The notes under the pieces were generated by a model. That model made no database searches. It saw nothing but the letters and a program-made list of their open reading frames with translations, and was not told the origin of the DNA. Source: Aliiruegeria lutimaris (GTDB lineage: Bacteria; Pseudomonadota; Alphaproteobacteria; Rhodobacterales; Rhodobacteraceae). Taken from it: 64,000 nucleotides of DNA. A program made the translations under genes and the position numbers. Shown piece by piece: positions 1-8,461 of the stretch (position 1 is the first letter of the stretch; every line of letters starts with the position of its first letter). The stretch covers positions 41,089 through 105,088 of the forward strand of contig NZ_FNEK01000010.1 of NCBI RefSeq assembly GCF_900099935.1. The letters are read 5' to 3'.

Positions 1-118
1 CGCTGGTGATGATGCCGATCACGGCATCCAGAGCGGAAGTGGCGGTTTTCTTGTCTGCGTCCATTGCCTCGGCAATAGCGGCAACAAGCTGCGTCTTGGT
101 CATCGGTTTGGTGGCCAT
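1..118 (-). CDS. HU-family DNA-binding protein (N-terminal part only)
   Basis: Read on the minus strand from the ATG at 118-116, the protein begins MATKPMTKTQLVAAIAEAMD and continues through KKTATSALDAVIGIIT to the window edge. This matches the first helices of HU/IHF-type nucleoid proteins, specifically the alphaproteobacterial HU form with a short MATKP extension before the usual MTKTQL start. About 39 residues are present; the DNA-binding beta-arm is outside the window. A GAGGAGACC ribosome site lies just upstream of the ATG. Family assignment is from the N-terminus alone, so the particular HU paralogue cannot be told. Confidence 0.75.
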   Translation of the reverse strand, partial: MATKPMTKTQLVAAIAEAMDADKKTATSALDAVIGIITS

Positions 119-235
119 GTATGGTCTCCTCGTTGTTGCCCATTCTATTGGGGCTTGTTCGGCTGATTCTACGTCATGTTGGCTCAGCCCACAACTTTTT
201 GTGGGTGAATGCGCAGGAAAACAAGGGCATTTCTG

Positions 236-276
236 CAGTTTTCGAGGGTCAGAGGAAAGCTGTTTCCTCAAAACTG
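236..276 (-). terminator. Nested hairpin overlapping the amn stop codon
   Basis: Outer arms CAGTTTT (236-242) and AAAACTG (270-276) enclose inner arms GAGGAAA (252-258) and TTTCCTC (263-269). The inner arms lie within the last codons of amn, and the stop codon (249-251) lies in the structure. There is no clear T-run after it on the minus strand, so it is a possible terminator or 3'-end stabiliser. A second hairpin, CCCACAA/TTGTGGG, lies at 188-205. Confidence 0.3.
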
Positions 277-1724
277 CGCAACTTCCGCGAATGGAGCCGC
301 TCAAGAGGCATTCCGCGAAGCAGTTCCATCGCTCGTATCCCGATCAGCAGGTGGCGTGCAACCTGTGTCGTGTAGAATTCGCTGGCCATGCCGGGAAGCT
401 TCAATTCGCCATGCAGCGGCTTGTCCGAAACGCAGAGTAACGTGCCATAGGGCACGCGGAATCGGAACCCGTTGGCGGCGATCGTCGCACTCTCCATGTC
501 GAGCGCGATGGCGCGCGACTGGCTCAACCGCTGCACCGGGCCGGACTGGTCGCGCAACTCCCAGTTGCGATTGTCCACCGTCGCTACCGTGCCCGTCCGC
601 ATGATCCGCTTGAGCTCGAAACCTTCCAACTGCGTCACCTGTTCGACCGCATCCTCCAGCGCCACCTGGATCTCGGCCAGCGCCGGGATCGGCACCCAGA
701 CCGGAAGATCGTCATCGAGCACCCTGTCCTCGCGCAGATAGGCATGGGCGAGGACGAAATCGCCGAGCGCCTGCGAATTCCTCAGGCCCGCGCAATGACC
801 CACCATCAGCCAGGCATGAGGGCGCAGAACCGCAATATGGTCCGTCGCCGTCTTCGCATTGGACGGCCCCACACCGATATTGACCAGCGTGATCCCGGCC
901 CCGTTCGGCCGTTTCAGGTGATAGGTGGGCATCTGCGGCAGTTTCGCCGGTTCCTTGATCGCGGTTTCGCCATCTGTGATCTCGACATTGCCGGGCGCAA
1001 CGAAGGACGTGTATCCGCTCTCGGGATCGTTCAGCGCCGCGCGCGCATAAGCCTCGAACTCCTCGACATAGAACTGGTAGTTGGTGAAGAGCACGTGGTT
1101 CTGGAAATGATGCGGGCCGGTCGCCGTGTAATGGCTCAACCGGGCCAGCGAGTAATCCACCCGCTGCGCGGTGAACTGCGCCAGGGGCCGCGCGCCGTCG
1201 GCATAGGTGAAACCATAGCCGTTGACGATCTCGTCATTGGTCGTGGCAAGGTCCGGCACGTCGAACACGTCACGCAGCTGGAAACGCAGCGCGCCTTCTT
1301 GCGGCACGCTGAGCGAGGCATCGTTCAGCACCGCGAAATGGACCGGGATCGGCGTCTCGGACTGGCCGATCATCACCGGCTGACCATGCATTTTCAGCAC
1401 CAGCCCGATCTGCTGAATCAGGTATTTCCGGAACAGGTCCGGGCGCGTCACCGTGGTCGCATAGACGCCCGGCTCGGTGACATGACCAAAGGCGAGCCGC
1501 GAATCCGTTTCCGCAAAGCTCGTCGAGACAAGGCGAATTTCCGGGTAAAAGGCCCGGTAACGATGCGGGGGCTTTTCGCCCGCGAGGCTCTCGGAAAACC
1601 TGGCCGACAGGAACTGGGTCGCCTTGTCATAGAGCAGGATCAGCCGGTCGACGGCCTTCTCGGCATCGTTGAACAGCGCCCGGTCGGGCACATCCGGTGT
1701 CACCACCGGCGCCATGTCATTCAT
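249..1724 (-). CDS. amn: AMP nucleosidase
   Basis: The enzyme hydrolyses AMP to adenine and ribose 5-phosphate in the cytosol and so controls AMP levels and purine salvage. The 491-residue length is close to that of E. coli Amn. The N-terminal third is the Amn-specific domain; the C-terminal half is a nucleoside-phosphorylase fold with VNIGVGPSNAKTATDH (about residue 280) and ALDMESATIAANG (about residue 405), the acidic ribose-binding segment of the PNP/UDP family. The start ATG overlaps the stop of ade by four bases (ATGA at 1721-1724), so the two are co-translated. Adenine released by Amn is the substrate of the upstream gene product, giving AMP to adenine to hypoxanthine in one operon. 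Confidence 0.93.
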   Translation of the reverse strand: MNDMAPVVTPDVPDRALFNDAEKAVDRLILLYDKATQFLSARFSESLAGEKPPHRYRAFYPEIRLVSTSFAETDSRLAFGHVTEPGVYATTVTRPDLFRKYLIQQIGLVLKMHGQPVMIGQSETPIPVHFAVLNDASLSVPQEGALRFQLRDVFDVPDLATTNDEIVNGYGFTYADGARPLAQFTAQRVDYSLARLSHYTATGPHHFQNHVLFTNYQFYVEEFEAYARAALNDPESGYTSFVAPGNVEITDGETAIKEPAKLPQMPTYHLKRPNGAGITLVNIGVGPSNAKTATDHIAVLRPHAWLMVGHCAGLRNSQALGDFVLAHAYLREDRVLDDDLPVWVPIPALAEIQVALEDAVEQVTQLEGFELKRIMRTGTVATVDNRNWELRDQSGPVQRLSQSRAIALDMESATIAANGFRFRVPYGTLLCVSDKPLHGELKLPGMASEFYTTQVARHLLIGIRAMELLRGMPLERLHSRKLRSFEETAFL

Positions 1725-3526
1725 TGTAAAACCTTCTCGATCAGGTCCGTCACCTCGAACCGCGTCACATCCACCAGCCCCTTGTCGGAAATCCGAAGCT
1801 CGGGGATCACTACCAGCGCCAGCAACGAGTGCTGCATATATGCATTGTTGAGCCGACAGCCAGCCGCCTCCATCGCCGCGCCCAGCGCCTCGGCCTTGGC
1901 GGCGACCGTTTCAGCGTGATCGTCCGACATCAGCCCGGCAATCGGCAGTTCCACCAGCGCCTGCTCGACACCATCGGCAAACAGCACCACCCCGCCGCCG
2001 ACCTCTCCCAGGCGGTTCGCGGCCAGCGCCATGTCTTCGCGGGACGTGCCCACAACAATCATGTGGTGGCTGTCATGAGCAACGGTGGAGGCCATCGCCA
2101 TGCGCCCGCGATAGCCGAAGCCCTGCACAAAGGCGTTGCTCACCGCGCCCGATGCCCGGTGCCGTTCGACAAGCGCGATCTGGCAGACCTCGCCCTCCGC
2201 TTCGATGCGCCCGTCGATCACCGGCAGGTCCGCCGAAAGCGCTTTCGTTGGCGCCTGGTTCTCGACCACACCAATCACCTTGACCCGGACGCTGTTGGCA
2301 CCGGCAGGCGCGGCGATCTCGAAATCCTCCGCGGCAAGCGTCTTGCCCAGATGCACCGTCTTGCGGGCGTGGTCCGGCCAGTCGAGATGAGGGCAATCGA
2401 CAGTGATCCTGCCACCTTCAGCCACCACCTGCCCACGGGCAATGACCGTTTCGATAGGCAAGGCGCGCAGGTCGGAGGACAGGATGATGTCGGCCCGCCG
2501 GCCCGGCGCGATGGAGCCGATCTCGCGCTCCAGCCCGAAATGGTTCGCCGTGTTGATCGTTGCCATCTGCAACGCCACCAGCGGATCGCAACCGCATTCG
2601 ATGGCGTGGCGCACCGCGCGGTTCATATGGCCTTCATTGACCAGAGTGCCCGAGTGGCAATCATCGGTGCAGATGATGAAGTTGCGCGGGTCGAGCCCCT
2701 TTTCGGTCACCGCCGTGATCTGGCTCTCGATATCGTACCAGGCACTGCCAAGCCGCAGCATGGCGCGCATCCCCTGGCGCACGCGGGCAATCGCGTCGGT
2801 TTCCTGCGTGCCCTCGTGGTCGTCGGCCGGTCCACCGGCGGCATAGGCGTGAAAGGCGGGGCCAAGGTCGGGCGAGGCGTAGTGCCCCCCCACCGTCTTG
2901 CCCGCGTTCTGCGTGGCCGCGATCTCGGCCAGCATCTTGACATCGCCATTCACCACGGCAGGGAAATTCATCATTTCGCCCAGGCCAACGATACCGGGCC
3001 AGTTCATCGCCTCGGCAACGTCGTCGGGGGTGATCTCGAAGCCAGTCGTCTCCAACCCAGGCGCCGAGGGCGCACAGGAAGGCATCTGGGTGAAGATGTT
3101 GAGCGGTTGCAGCAACGCCTCGTCATGCATCAGCCGCACGCCTTCGAGCCCGAGCACATTGGCGATCTCGTGCGGATCGGTGAACATGCTGGTCGTGCCA
3201 TGCGGAATGACGGCACGGGCGAACTCCGCCGGCGTCAGCATGCCAGATTCAATATGCATATGCGCATCGCACAGGCCGGGCAGCATGTGGCGCCCGGCGG
3301 CGTCGATCACCTGCGTTTCCGGCCCGATACAATGGGAGCCGTCCGGACCGACATAAGCGATGCGGCCCTCTGCGATGGCAATATCGTTGTTCGGCAGAAG
3401 CTCGCGGCTCTGCACGTTCACCCAAATCCCGTTCCGGATCACCAGATCGGCGGCCTGACGACCTGCCGCGACAGCCACAAGACGGGGGGCAACTTCGGCC
3501 CAGCTTTTCATAGACGAAGGTTTCAT
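1721..3526 (-). CDS. ade: Adenine deaminase (amidohydrolase type)
   Basis: This enzyme converts adenine to hypoxanthine and ammonia. It is a 601-residue member of the metal-dependent amidohydrolase superfamily. Visible signatures are the metal-binding HxH in LCDAHMHIESGM (about residue 90), TDPHEIANVLG, ICTDDCHSGTLVNEGH and the C-terminal Ade domain with GRMAMASTVAHDSHHM. The start is taken at the ATG at 3526; a second ATG five codons in is possible. It is first in a two-gene operon with amn (four-base overlap). The pairing supports adenine salvage directly from AMP. An open frame of over 600 codons on the opposite strand is a GC-rich shadow. Confidence 0.93.
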   Translation of the reverse strand: MKPSSMKSWAEVAPRLVAVAAGRQAADLVIRNGIWVNVQSRELLPNNDIAIAEGRIAYVGPDGSHCIGPETQVIDAAGRHMLPGLCDAHMHIESGMLTPAEFARAVIPHGTTSMFTDPHEIANVLGLEGVRLMHDEALLQPLNIFTQMPSCAPSAPGLETTGFEITPDDVAEAMNWPGIVGLGEMMNFPAVVNGDVKMLAEIAATQNAGKTVGGHYASPDLGPAFHAYAAGGPADDHEGTQETDAIARVRQGMRAMLRLGSAWYDIESQITAVTEKGLDPRNFIICTDDCHSGTLVNEGHMNRAVRHAIECGCDPLVALQMATINTANHFGLEREIGSIAPGRRADIILSSDLRALPIETVIARGQVVAEGGRITVDCPHLDWPDHARKTVHLGKTLAAEDFEIAAPAGANSVRVKVIGVVENQAPTKALSADLPVIDGRIEAEGEVCQIALVERHRASGAVSNAFVQGFGYRGRMAMASTVAHDSHHMIVVGTSREDMALAANRLGEVGGGVVLFADGVEQALVELPIAGLMSDDHAETVAAKAEALGAAMEAAGCRLNNAYMQHSLLALVVIPELRISDKGLVDVTRFEVTDLIEKVLQ

Positions 3527-3834
3527 GCGCCATGCTTTCCCGATTTCCCGGCTGATGCAAGCGCCGGAGAGGGGTTCTGTGTATCACCAGACCAGAACGA
3601 AATGACATACACGCGACAGCAGTGCCCGGAGGACCAAACGCGACCGCCTCGCGCGTGTTCCACCAGAGGGCAGGAAATCGCGGATACGCGCGTTCCTGCG
3701 ATATATGTTATACGCGACCAAGAAACCCTTCGTTGACAAGTTAATGCGTAGAAAACAGAACCAGCTGAGTTAACCGGAGACCGCTTGATACGCGCCTCTT
3801 TTTCAACCCGTTTGCACAAGCATTGAAACCCGAG
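3527..3834. other. Divergent intergenic region between ade and the lasso-like cluster
   Basis: This stretch separates the minus-strand purine operon from the plus-strand RiPP-type cluster and should hold promoters for both. No recognisable gene was found. A plus-strand frame from 3603 (starting MTYTRQQCPEDQ, 44 codons) ends before 3740 and resembles no precursor peptide. I see no convincing leader-peptide motif (YxxPxL) and no RNA structure that I can name. Confidence 0.5.
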
Positions 3835-3921
3835 ATGGCCAGAAGCGCGACCGATCTGATTGATGAATGCCTGGCTGCGGTCATGCGAAACGAACGGCGC
3901 CAGAAGAGATCGCCCCGCTGA
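3835..3921 (+). CDS. Small ORF immediately before the exporter
   Basis: A 28-codon frame (MARSATDLIDEC..., ending RRQKRSPR) stops one base before the chosen start of the ABC exporter, an arrangement that would couple translation. The same frame is open further upstream with no ATG (PLDTRLFFNPFAQAL...), so this could be the tail of a decayed gene. No family is recognised. It lacks the lasso leader motif and any Gly-to-Asp/Glu ring pattern, so it is not offered as the precursor. Confidence 0.25.
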   Translation: MARSATDLIDECLAAVMRNERRQKRSPR

Positions 3922-3922
3922 G

Positions 3923-5590
3923 ATGACCCTACTATTCCTCAAATCGATCCTTGCGCCGCATCGCGGCCGGTTGATGTTGCTGATGGCGATCCTGCTGTTG
4001 GAATCCGTGATCACACTGAGCATCCCCTGGGTTGGCGGCCGCCTGGGCGGCTATTTCTTCGGTGAAGGGCAGCAAATGGGCCCGGTCCTTCTCACGGTGG
4101 CAATCCTTGGCCTGCTGGCGGCAGGATCCGTTTTGCGAATGGTCTCGAACTGGCTGAGCGGGCGTACGTCAGAAACGATTCTCGCGGAACTGCGCAGCCA
4201 GGTTTTCGCTCAGCTTCAGGCGCTTCCGATCCTCTGGCACCAAGGGGAAAAGCGCGGCAGCGCCATCGCGCTGATCTCCTGGGACCTGGTCCGGCTCAGC
4301 GATTTTGCCACCGTCACGCTGGTCCAGTTGCTCCCGCTTCTGGTGACCGCTGGTGGTGCCTGCGTGATGATGCTGGCTATCGATCCGACGCTTGCCCTGC
4401 TGGTTCCGGTACTGGTGCCCGCATTCTTCATCCTTCAGAAGCTCATCGGCCGGCGGCTGCGTGGATTGGGAACCCGGATCCAGAAACAAAATGCCGAGGT
4501 CGTCGCCGGCACCGAAGAAATGCTGGACCTGCTTCCGGTCATCAAGTCCTTCCACGCCGAGAGAATCGAGCAGGCCCGTTTCGATGCCGAGGTCTCCAAG
4601 CTGAAGGATCTCACCCTAAAGGAAACGCGCCTCTACGCCTTTATCGACCCGGCCATCCAGTTCGTGGTCTCGGCCGCCACCGTTGTTCTGCTCGTGCTGG
4701 CCGGGCAGAGCCTGCGCACGGGGCAGCTATCGGCCTCGGAGGCGGTCAGCTTCCTGATGTATGTCGCGCTGCTGGTCCGGCCGGTGTCGCAACTCGCCTC
4801 CGTCTATGGCCGGGTGCAAACCGCACGCGGGACGCTTGAACGGCTGCAAGATGTCATGCGGGAGACGCCGGAGAACCTCGAGTATTCCGCAGAGGCGCTG
4901 CAGACCGCCGGCGAGATTGCTTTCGACCATGTCGCTTTTTCCTATCCCGGGCGGACCCCGGCCCTCAGGAAACTGACTTTCCGGATCGGCGCCGGCGAGA
5001 TCGTTGCGCTGACAGGCGCGAACGGGGCCGGCAAATCCACCGCCGTCGGCCTGTTGCTCGGTCTTTATCAGCCCGATAGCGGGCGCATAATCCTCGATGG
5101 CCGGGACATTGCCGATATGGAACTCGGGGCACTGCGGCGGGCGATCGGCTATGTCCCGCAGAGCCGATACCTGCGCAATGCGACCGTGCGGGAAAACATC
5201 GCCTTCGGCATGCCGGACGCCCCGATGGAGGCGATTGTCAAAGCCGCTCGGATCGCCCAGGCGCATGATTTCGTGTCCGCCCTGCCCGAGGGCTACGAGA
5301 CCATCGTCGGCGACAAGGGGGTCAAGCTCTCGGGCGGGCAGCAACAGCGAATCTCGCTCGCACGCGCCTTGCTCAAGAACCCTCCGATCCTGATCCTGGA
5401 CGAGGCGACCTCCATGTACGATCTCGAGGGCGAAGCGGAATTTGTTGCCGAATGCCGCGCGGCGCTGGCCGGGCGCACAGTTATCCTGATCACCCACCGG
5501 CCGGCCAGCCTTGAGATTGCCGATCGAATTCTAGTGTTGGAGAATGGCACCATTCGGAGCGATGCAGTGCTAAAAGGAATGCAAACTTGA
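3923..5590 (+). CDS. ABC exporter, fused permease and ATPase (lasso-peptide type D protein)
   Basis: This is a 555-residue half-transporter for exporting a peptide across the inner membrane. The N-terminal part has about five to six hydrophobic helices (type I exporter fold). The ATPase domain has Walker A GANGAGKST, a YVPQS Q-loop, signature LSGGQQQR, Walker B ILILDEATS and switch histidine ITHRP. The ATG at 3923 is preferred over the upstream TTG at 3860 because the intervening residues (MNAWLRSCETNG) do not look like exporter sequence. The stop overlaps the TTG start of the next gene (TTGA, 5587-5590). Its neighbours (cyclase-like, HPr-kinase-like, PqqD, B2) identify it as the exporter of a lasso-peptide cluster. 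The gene itself looks intact. Confidence 0.85.
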   Translation: MTLLFLKSILAPHRGRLMLLMAILLLESVITLSIPWVGGRLGGYFFGEGQQMGPVLLTVAILGLLAAGSVLRMVSNWLSGRTSETILAELRSQVFAQLQALPILWHQGEKRGSAIALISWDLVRLSDFATVTLVQLLPLLVTAGGACVMMLAIDPTLALLVPVLVPAFFILQKLIGRRLRGLGTRIQKQNAEVVAGTEEMLDLLPVIKSFHAERIEQARFDAEVSKLKDLTLKETRLYAFIDPAIQFVVSAATVVLLVLAGQSLRTGQLSASEAVSFLMYVALLVRPVSQLASVYGRVQTARGTLERLQDVMRETPENLEYSAEALQTAGEIAFDHVAFSYPGRTPALRKLTFRIGAGEIVALTGANGAGKSTAVGLLLGLYQPDSGRIILDGRDIADMELGALRRAIGYVPQSRYLRNATVRENIAFGMPDAPMEAIVKAARIAQAHDFVSALPEGYETIVGDKGVKLSGGQQQRISLARALLKNPPILILDEATSMYDLEGEAEFVAECRAALAGRTVILITHRPASLEIADRILVLENGTIRSDAVLKGMQT

Positions 5591-6465
5591 GTGGTATAGC
5601 CGCCTGCCTGCGACTGGACGGAAGCACCGCGCAAAGAGACGACCTCACGGAAGTTCTGAACGAAATGCGCCGTCGTGGTCCGGAAGGCGAAGGGCGCCTG
5701 ACGGATGGTCCCGTGGCGCTCGGGCACCGCTTGCTCGCGACGACCCCGGAAGCGGTAAACGAACCGATGCCGCTGCGTGATACTCAGACTGGCTGCTGTA
5801 TCACCGCCGATGCGCGCCTCGACAACCGAGAGGAGCTTTTTACCGCCTTTGGCCTGAACGGCAGCGAGCGGCAAATCGGCGACGGCGAGCTGATTCTGCG
5901 CGCCTGGGAAAAATGGGGCGAGGACTGCCCCTGCCACCTGCTGGGCGACTTCGCCTTCCTGATCTGGGACCCACGCCGTCAGCAACTCTTCGGCGCCCGC
6001 GATCACATGGGCGTGAGGCAACTCATCTATGCCCACCGGCCCGGCAAGCGGCTCGTCTGCGCGACGAGTGCCAACGCGGTGGTTACGGCACCTTGTATCG
6101 AGAGCAGGCTTAACGAGCTGCGCATTGCCGAAGCGCTGGTGGGTTTTGAGCATAGCAGCCTTAGCTCGACATTCTTCGAGGACGTGTTTCGCCTTCCACC
6201 CGGCCATACTCTTTCTGCCAGCGGGCAGCGTTTCTCTATTTGCGAGTTTTGGCGAATGGAACCCGTGGAGCAGCTTCGTCTGGATTCGAATGAGGCCTAT
6301 GCCGAAGCTTTCATGGAAGTCTTCCGGACAGCGACCCGGGCAAGGCTTCGCAAGGCGGGCGGAATTGGCTCGATGATGAGCGGCGGCATCGATTCCGGGG
6401 AGACGACGGCTATCGCCGCCCATCAACTGGCCCAGTCGGGCGAGGGTCCCTTGTGTCTGAGGTGA
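5587..6465 (+). pseudogene. Asparagine-synthetase-like lasso cyclase (C protein), truncated
   Basis: Full-length lasso cyclases are roughly 600 residues, with an N-terminal glutaminase-like domain and a C-terminal ATP-dependent amide-forming domain. Here the first 292 residues are present: MSGIAACLRLDG at the start, GDFAFLIWDPRRQQLFGARD and LPPGHTLS in the Ntn domain, then the PP-loop MMSGGIDSG at about residue 261. The frame ends about 30 residues later (GEGPLCLR), and neither other frame continues the homology. The adenylating/cyclising domain is therefore missing. The start is a TTG overlapping the exporter stop with AAAGGA upstream. The residue after the usual SGGxDS motif is also atypical (SGGIDSGE). 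As it stands the protein should not be able to close a lasso ring. Confidence 0.75.
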
Positions 6466-6623
6466 CGACCGCGGGCTCCATAGGCGACGCAGAGAACAAG
6501 CCCGGACAAGGGTCGTCGAGTAAGAGAGCCTGATTCCAGAGCAGAGCAAATGATATCAAGAACCGGGGCGGTTTTGGTCGATACAATGGACACGTACTGG
6601 CCCGGTTTGCTATCCTTAGTCAT
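6423..6623 (-). CDS. Small reverse ORF with a strong ribosome site
   Basis: On the minus strand an ATG at 6623 is preceded by a perfect GGAGGT four bases upstream and opens a 66-codon frame (MTKDSKPGQYVSIVSTKTAP...). The first 35 or so residues look protein-like; the rest runs antisense into the broken cyclase. No family is recognised. The position coincides with the segment that replaces the missing cyclase C-terminus and kinase N-terminus, so it may be the 5' end of an inserted and then deleted gene, for example a mobile element. Confidence 0.3.
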   Translation of the reverse strand: MTKDSKPGQYVSIVSTKTAPVLDIICSALESGSLTRRPLSGLVLCVAYGARGRHLRHKGPSPDWAS

Positions 6624-6670
6624 ATGCACCTCCGTAAGTCATAAGATGTTGCCAAGGTGCTGGTATAAGG

Positions 6671-7491
6671 TTGGCTAAACTGAGCTTGGAACGGGAAGTC
6701 CCCCAACGCTATGGTTGGACCTTTCTGGGTGTTTTCCGCCCCGGCGAACGCGTCGAAACCGAAGGTACCTACTCGGATTTTCCATTTGACGGGCTTTGTA
6801 ACGCGGCCGCCGATTTCGTAGCGCGGGAATTCTGGATCATCTCCGACGCGGACGTACCGGTCGACACGCGTGGTCACTTTGTCTGCGACTTACTCCTCCC
6901 CAACCTTCTTTCCCGCGATGGCCACCTTGTTCTTCATTGCGGCATGGTTGCGTTTGAAAACGCCGCGATAGGCTTTCTCGGCCCCTCGGGCGCGGGGAAG
7001 TCCACAATGACGGCGGCTTTTGTCCGTCATGGTGCAGAATTGCTGAGCGATGACGCGATCATGATCGACCCCGAAGCGGACCCGCTCGGCGCGCGTCCGC
7101 TTTATTCCGGTATGCGGATGTTTTCGGGTTCCATCTCCGCGATACTGCCGGACGTGCCTCTGGGTGAGAACATGGCGCATTACTCCTCAAAGCAGCGGCT
7201 TAAAGTTGATGGCAGCACGGAGATGGCCCACCCGCGTGCCTGTTCCTTTTGGAGAACGACCCCGAGACAAGAGAAGTCGAGGTAAGCGCCATGAGCCCGG
7301 CCGATGCCTGCATGACCCTACTCCAAAACAGCTTCGCGCTCGATCCGACCAATCACAAGGAAGCCGCCCGCCGATTCGAGTTGGCCTCGGACATGGCCAG
7401 GCGCGTACCCGTATTCTCTCTTCGCTATCCCAGACGCTACGATGCCTTGCCCGAAGTGATCGACAAAATCCAGTCGGTGGCGAAGCTGTAA
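6671..7491 (+). pseudogene. HPr-kinase-like protein of lasso clusters, truncated and frameshifted
   Basis: Such kinases occur in some lasso-peptide clusters, where they phosphorylate the peptide. The Walker A GFLGPSGAGKST is clear, followed by LLSDDAIMI and GARPLYSGMRM. The reading frame is lost near 7240: one frame ends after HPRACSFW while the downstream frame from about 7249 carries the expected C-terminus (ENDPETREVEV, MSPADACMTLLQNSFALD, RVPVFSLRYPR, ending at 7491). The residue run RVPV appears in a third frame at the junction, suggesting more than one indel. The N-terminus also looks short (TTG start directly after the foreign segment). The gene is judged inactive. Confidence 0.7.
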
Positions 7492-7602
7492 GGCTTCGGG
7501 TCTGCTTGGCTCTGGCGCCCCGGATCGTTCGAGCAGATAGTGGGCTTCCGAGACTCTAACGAACTGCCTTCCGAAAGGACAACGATACCTGTTCAACTCG
7601 AC

Positions 7603-7872
7603 ATGAACGCCACCTACGCGACCACCGATGGCGTGCTGGAAAGCAAACTGGGCGATGAAACCGTTCTGCTGGACATGGAGAGCGGCCAGTATTTCGGCTT
7701 GGACCCGGTGGGCAGCTTTGTCTGGCATGGTTTGAAGGATGGGAAGGCGCCGGCCGAGATTATCGCCCGGCTTTCCGAGGAATTCACGGATGTTCCGGAC
7801 TCAGCACGGGCGGATGTCGTGACTTTCCTTCGGGAACTGGCCGAGAAGAAGCTCATTTCGCCCAATGCCTAG
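7603..7872 (+). CDS. PqqD-like RiPP recognition element (lasso B1 type)
   Basis: PqqD-fold proteins bind the leader of a ribosomal peptide and present it to the processing enzymes. The 89-residue protein has the typical layout: a beta-strand segment ATTDGVLESKLGDETVLLDMESGQYFGLDPVGSFVWHGL followed by helices that include EIIARLSEEFTDVPDSARADVVTFLRELAEKKLI. The ATG at 7603 gives a normal family length; a GTG at 7540 would add 21 residues. The stop overlaps the next start (7865-7872), as expected for a B1-B2 pair. This gene and the next look intact although the cyclase and kinase are broken. Confidence 0.8.
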   Translation: MNATYATTDGVLESKLGDETVLLDMESGQYFGLDPVGSFVWHGLKDGKAPAEIIARLSEEFTDVPDSARADVVTFLRELAEKKLISPNA

Positions 7873-8308
7873 CCTTGCCACCCTGTTTCGACGTCTTGGC
7901 AAGGCGCGGCAGCTCGACCGTGCGGAGTTGCAGGATCTCTACCGGGCCAGCAACGAGCTGTGGCGTGCGCGAAAGCAAGTTGCCAGCGCCTCGGTCCCTG
8001 AGATCCTGGCGTGCTGCCCCGTCGATCCCGCGAAGCAGGCACAGCACACGGATCGCTCCGCGGAGGAGACTGTCGAGCGGGTGTCCATCGCGATCCAGCG
8101 CGCGGCCAACGTGGTTCCGTGGCGTTCCGATTGCCTTATTCAGGCAGAGGCGGCGCGGCATTGGCTGGCAGCGGAAGGAATCGAGACCCGGATCGAACTG
8201 GGCTCCCACCGGACCGATGCGGAGGGATTCCTCGCCCATGCCTGGCTGATCTGGCGGGACCGGATCGTGACCGGAGGCGATATCTCGCGGTTTTCGCCTT
8301 TCGAGTGA
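7865..8308 (+). CDS. Lasso-peptide B2 leader protease (transglutaminase-like)
   Basis: B2 proteins cleave the leader from the lasso precursor with a Cys-His-Asp triad. The 147-residue sequence contains PWRSDCLIQAEAARHWL (Cys at about 101), FLAHAWLIWRD (His at about 128) and GGDISRFSPFE (Asp near the C-terminus), which is the transglutaminase-core-3 pattern of the family. It overlaps the PqqD-like gene by eight bases. It appears complete and could still cut a leader-bound peptide even though the cyclase is truncated. Confidence 0.82.
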   Translation: MPSLATLFRRLGKARQLDRAELQDLYRASNELWRARKQVASASVPEILACCPVDPAKQAQHTDRSAEETVERVSIAIQRAANVVPWRSDCLIQAEAARHWLAAEGIETRIELGSHRTDAEGFLAHAWLIWRDRIVTGGDISRFSPFE

Positions 8309-8461
8309 ACCAGCAGGTTCGCGGGTGCGTGGATAGGCCGGGCACGTCGCTGACATGAGCCATCCACCGGCAAACCAATCAATTCCCAAGAATCCTCCAA
8401 TCAATGTATACGATAAAGTATTTGACGCCGCATCTGTCCGGTGAGATGGTCAAACCGGGCG

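Noticed and set aside
1829..3736. Open frame of 635 codons on the plus strand
   Set aside because: Antisense to ade; no motifs, His/Arg-rich shadow.
6423..6629. Reverse small ORF as the lasso precursor
   Set aside because: Good ribosome site but no YxxPxL-type leader and no plausible core; it also runs antisense into the cyclase.
8355..8444. Short frame MSHPPANQSIPKNPPIN... as a possible precursor peptide
   Set aside because: No leader motif and no ring-acceptor pattern. It overlaps better candidates.
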